34,434 bases of DNA, taken from NCBI GenBank assembly GCA_965644295.1, contig CBFFRP010000264.1, forward strand, positions 1 through 34,434, in the 5' to 3' direction. The position numbers and the translations under genes are program-made. The DNA comes from Paraphysomonas bandaiensis (lineage: Eukaryota > Chrysophyceae). The notes under the pieces are model-generated. The model was given only the letters and a program-made list of their open reading frames with translations. It made no database searches and was not told the DNA's origin. Position 1 is the first letter of the stretch; each line of letters begins with the position of its first letter. Positions 33,127-34,434 of the stretch are shown one piece after another.

Positions 33127-33424
33127 ATGCCTCCCAAGAAGAAGCAGACGACGCCAAGTAGTACAAGCCTGCTGGACTCCGCCCAGGCTATGAGAGAGGA
33201 GGAGGCCATTAATCTCCAACGAGATAAAGTCATGGCAAACAGAACTGAGTGTAACATGCTCAAGTATGTCACGAAATCATTACAAAATGTCTGTACTATT
33301 GGTGTATCACTACAGGCTTGCTTACTGCTTACGTGTGCATTATCCCAACACAAATTCCACTATCGCCCAAGTATTGATGGGTTACAAAGGTGACAACGAT
33401 GTTGAGACGGATAGAGATCCTTAA
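33127..33424 (+). CDS. Small basic-tailed hypothetical protein, 2 exons
   Basis: Model: exon 1 33127-33263, intron 33264-33315 (GTATGT...ACAG, 52 bases), exon 2 33316-33424; phase agrees, 81 residues. It begins MPPKKKQTTPSSTSLLDSAQ, a lysine-rich nuclear-signal-like start. A helical stretch follows (AMREEEAINLQRDKVMANRT), then CLRVHYPNTNSTIAQVLMGY and an acidic end GDNDVETDRDP. If the intron were retained the frame would still be open but with a less protein-like end. No family recognised. The second exon could also be followed by a further intron at CAAAGGTGACAA. Confidence 0.5.
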
Positions 33425-33836
33425 AGGTAGGAGATGTATATGACTATCTACATAAACATTAGTGTATCCTACCCTACATAAGTCTCATTAATGTGACTGC
33501 TGCCGATACTCCCACGATCCCACCATTGTGTTTGATCACTATAAGGACGACCATTGATGAGACTACACTATGACTAAGGCATATGTATGTATACAAACAT
33601 GATTTACATCAACATAGACGTGGATAAGTCACATCATTTGTGTTGTTTGAATGAGGGTGTCGGGTCACTATATACTGCCACTTAAGGTGTTTGTAGATAT
33701 ATACAGTCATCCATTCAGATTTTAAACCGCATTCGCCTAATAATTAGTTACGCTGTCAATATGGGGCAATGCTAATGTTTCTGCCCAGTTATATTTTGAT
33801 CTTAATTCTTAGCAAAGAGTATACATATACTTACTC
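33425..33836. other. Intergenic, contains second copy of the 26-bp repeat
   Basis: 33743-33768 is identical to 30686-30711. Nothing else recognised. Confidence 0.5.
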
Positions 33837-34172
33837 CTAAAGAAGGCCATGCTCCACTAATGCATCTTCCCACAGAAGATGTCGGTTTGCACGTATGTAT
33901 CTTTCGATGATGGCTGACGCCTCCGCAATATCTTCTTCAGGAATTGCTCTCTTCAGGGCATCTGCATCGGCCTTGGGCATCGGGTTTCCCTTGGCTGTAC
34001 AGCACCCATACCCGTCAAAGGACATACGAACCATACTTAGCGTCTTTCCTTCATATGATTCTGTTTCGTCAAAGTCTATGTATACCGCTCCCCGCTGCAG
34101 ACAGAGCTGTAAGAAGCAATCCCTAAACACTTCTATAAAGGCCACGTCAATTTCAATCTTGTCGTCTGGCAT
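33837..34172 (-). CDS. Hypothetical acidic protein, 111 residues
   Basis: Intronless frame from ATG at 34172-34170 to TAG at 33839-33837. It begins MPDDKIEIDVAFIEVFRDCF and has a central AVYIDFDETESYEGKTLSMV. A glycine- and cysteine-containing FDGYGCCTAKG follows, then a helical C-terminus (DADALKRAIPEEDIAEASAI, IERYIRANRHLLWEDAL). Its composition is clearly protein-like and unlike the AT-rich surroundings. I do not recognise the family. AT-rich sequence on its upstream side (34173-34434) shows no further gene. Confidence 0.6.
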   Translation of the reverse strand: MPDDKIEIDVAFIEVFRDCFLQLCLQRGAVYIDFDETESYEGKTLSMVRMSFDGYGCCTAKGNPMPKADADALKRAIPEEDIAEASAIIERYIRANRHLLWEDALVEHGLL

Positions 34173-34434
34173 GGATCTGATAATCAGTCATTTAAATTCT
34201 ATTGTCTTGGCCTTCGTGTAATATTGTCAACAACATTTAAAACCGCTACGTTGTACATATATGCATTTCTTTTATTGAAAAGTTATGGTTTTTTCATTGA
34301 AATCAATGAAATAAACTATGAACAAATCCTTAAAATGCCTATATTTTATAGAAACACTCTTTTTTTAGTCAAAACCCCGATTTTATTATAAAAACTATGG
34401 ATATTTGAGCCCACACTGTATACTGTATATACAG
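34173..34434. other. AT-rich window end
   Basis: Putative promoter side of the 33.8-kb gene. It ends in the palindromic CTGTATACTGTATATACAG. No gene seen. Confidence 0.4.

Noticed and set aside
1-34434. CRISPR arrays, bacterial operons, rRNA or tRNA genes
   Set aside because: No regularly spaced direct repeats, no polycistronic layout and no cloverleaf-forming or rRNA-like sequence seen; intron-rich genes show the DNA is eukaryotic.

Overview
The window is nuclear DNA of an intron-rich eukaryote. The genes are broken by short GT-AG introns of roughly 35-90 bases, with a few longer ones. The encoded proteins are eukaryote-specific: cytosolic HSP70, nucleolar NOC4, retromer VPS26, a TBC1D19-type TBC protein and an ADCY10-type adenylyl cyclase. 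Genes are close together and on both strands. hAT-type transposon remnants, other dispersed repeats and TACA/TATG microsatellites lie between them. A free-living protist or an early-branching animal relative with a compact genome would fit; the sequence alone does not let me name the lineage.

Layout. 1-204 is the tail of an unrecognised gene. 548-1112 (-) encodes a small protein joining a zinc ribbon to an EMAPII/CsaA-type tRNA-binding domain. 1593-3569 and 7571-9535 (+) are two tandem HSP70 genes, nearly identical from about 200 bases before the ATG to about 120 bases after the stop, embedded in flanks that are much more diverged. 12256-14123 (+) is NOC4 (four exons). 16055-17668 (-) is VPS26 (about seven exons, the first contributing only its ATG). 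18367-21244 (+) is a TBC1D19-like gene (13 exons) that diverges from VPS26 across a microsatellite-rich 700 bp. 22002-22620 holds an unrecognised reading frame and a perfect 106-bp tandem duplication. 23959-27583 (-) is a seven-exon, about 1105-residue soluble adenylyl cyclase homologue. 29806-30483 (-) and 31450-31958 (-) are parts of unrecognised genes. 33127-33424 (+) and 33837-34172 (-) are small hypothetical genes.

Repeats: four copies of a roughly 360-bp structured interspersed repeat; two internally deleted hAT elements that still carry the C-terminal transposase region, plus a third fragment; a 132-bp hAT-like MITE inserted in that third fragment with a perfect 8-bp target duplication; and a roughly 140-bp repeat present in opposite orientations at 5.2 and 30.5 kb.

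The genes do not form one pathway. Retromer (VPS26) and the TBC protein both belong to endosomal traffic and are arranged head to head. NOC4, the tRNA-binding protein and HSP70 are housekeeping functions. The cyclase homologue is the most unusual in domain content and residues. All exon models are my hand-made readings of splice sites and phase; none was checked by alignment software or RNA data.
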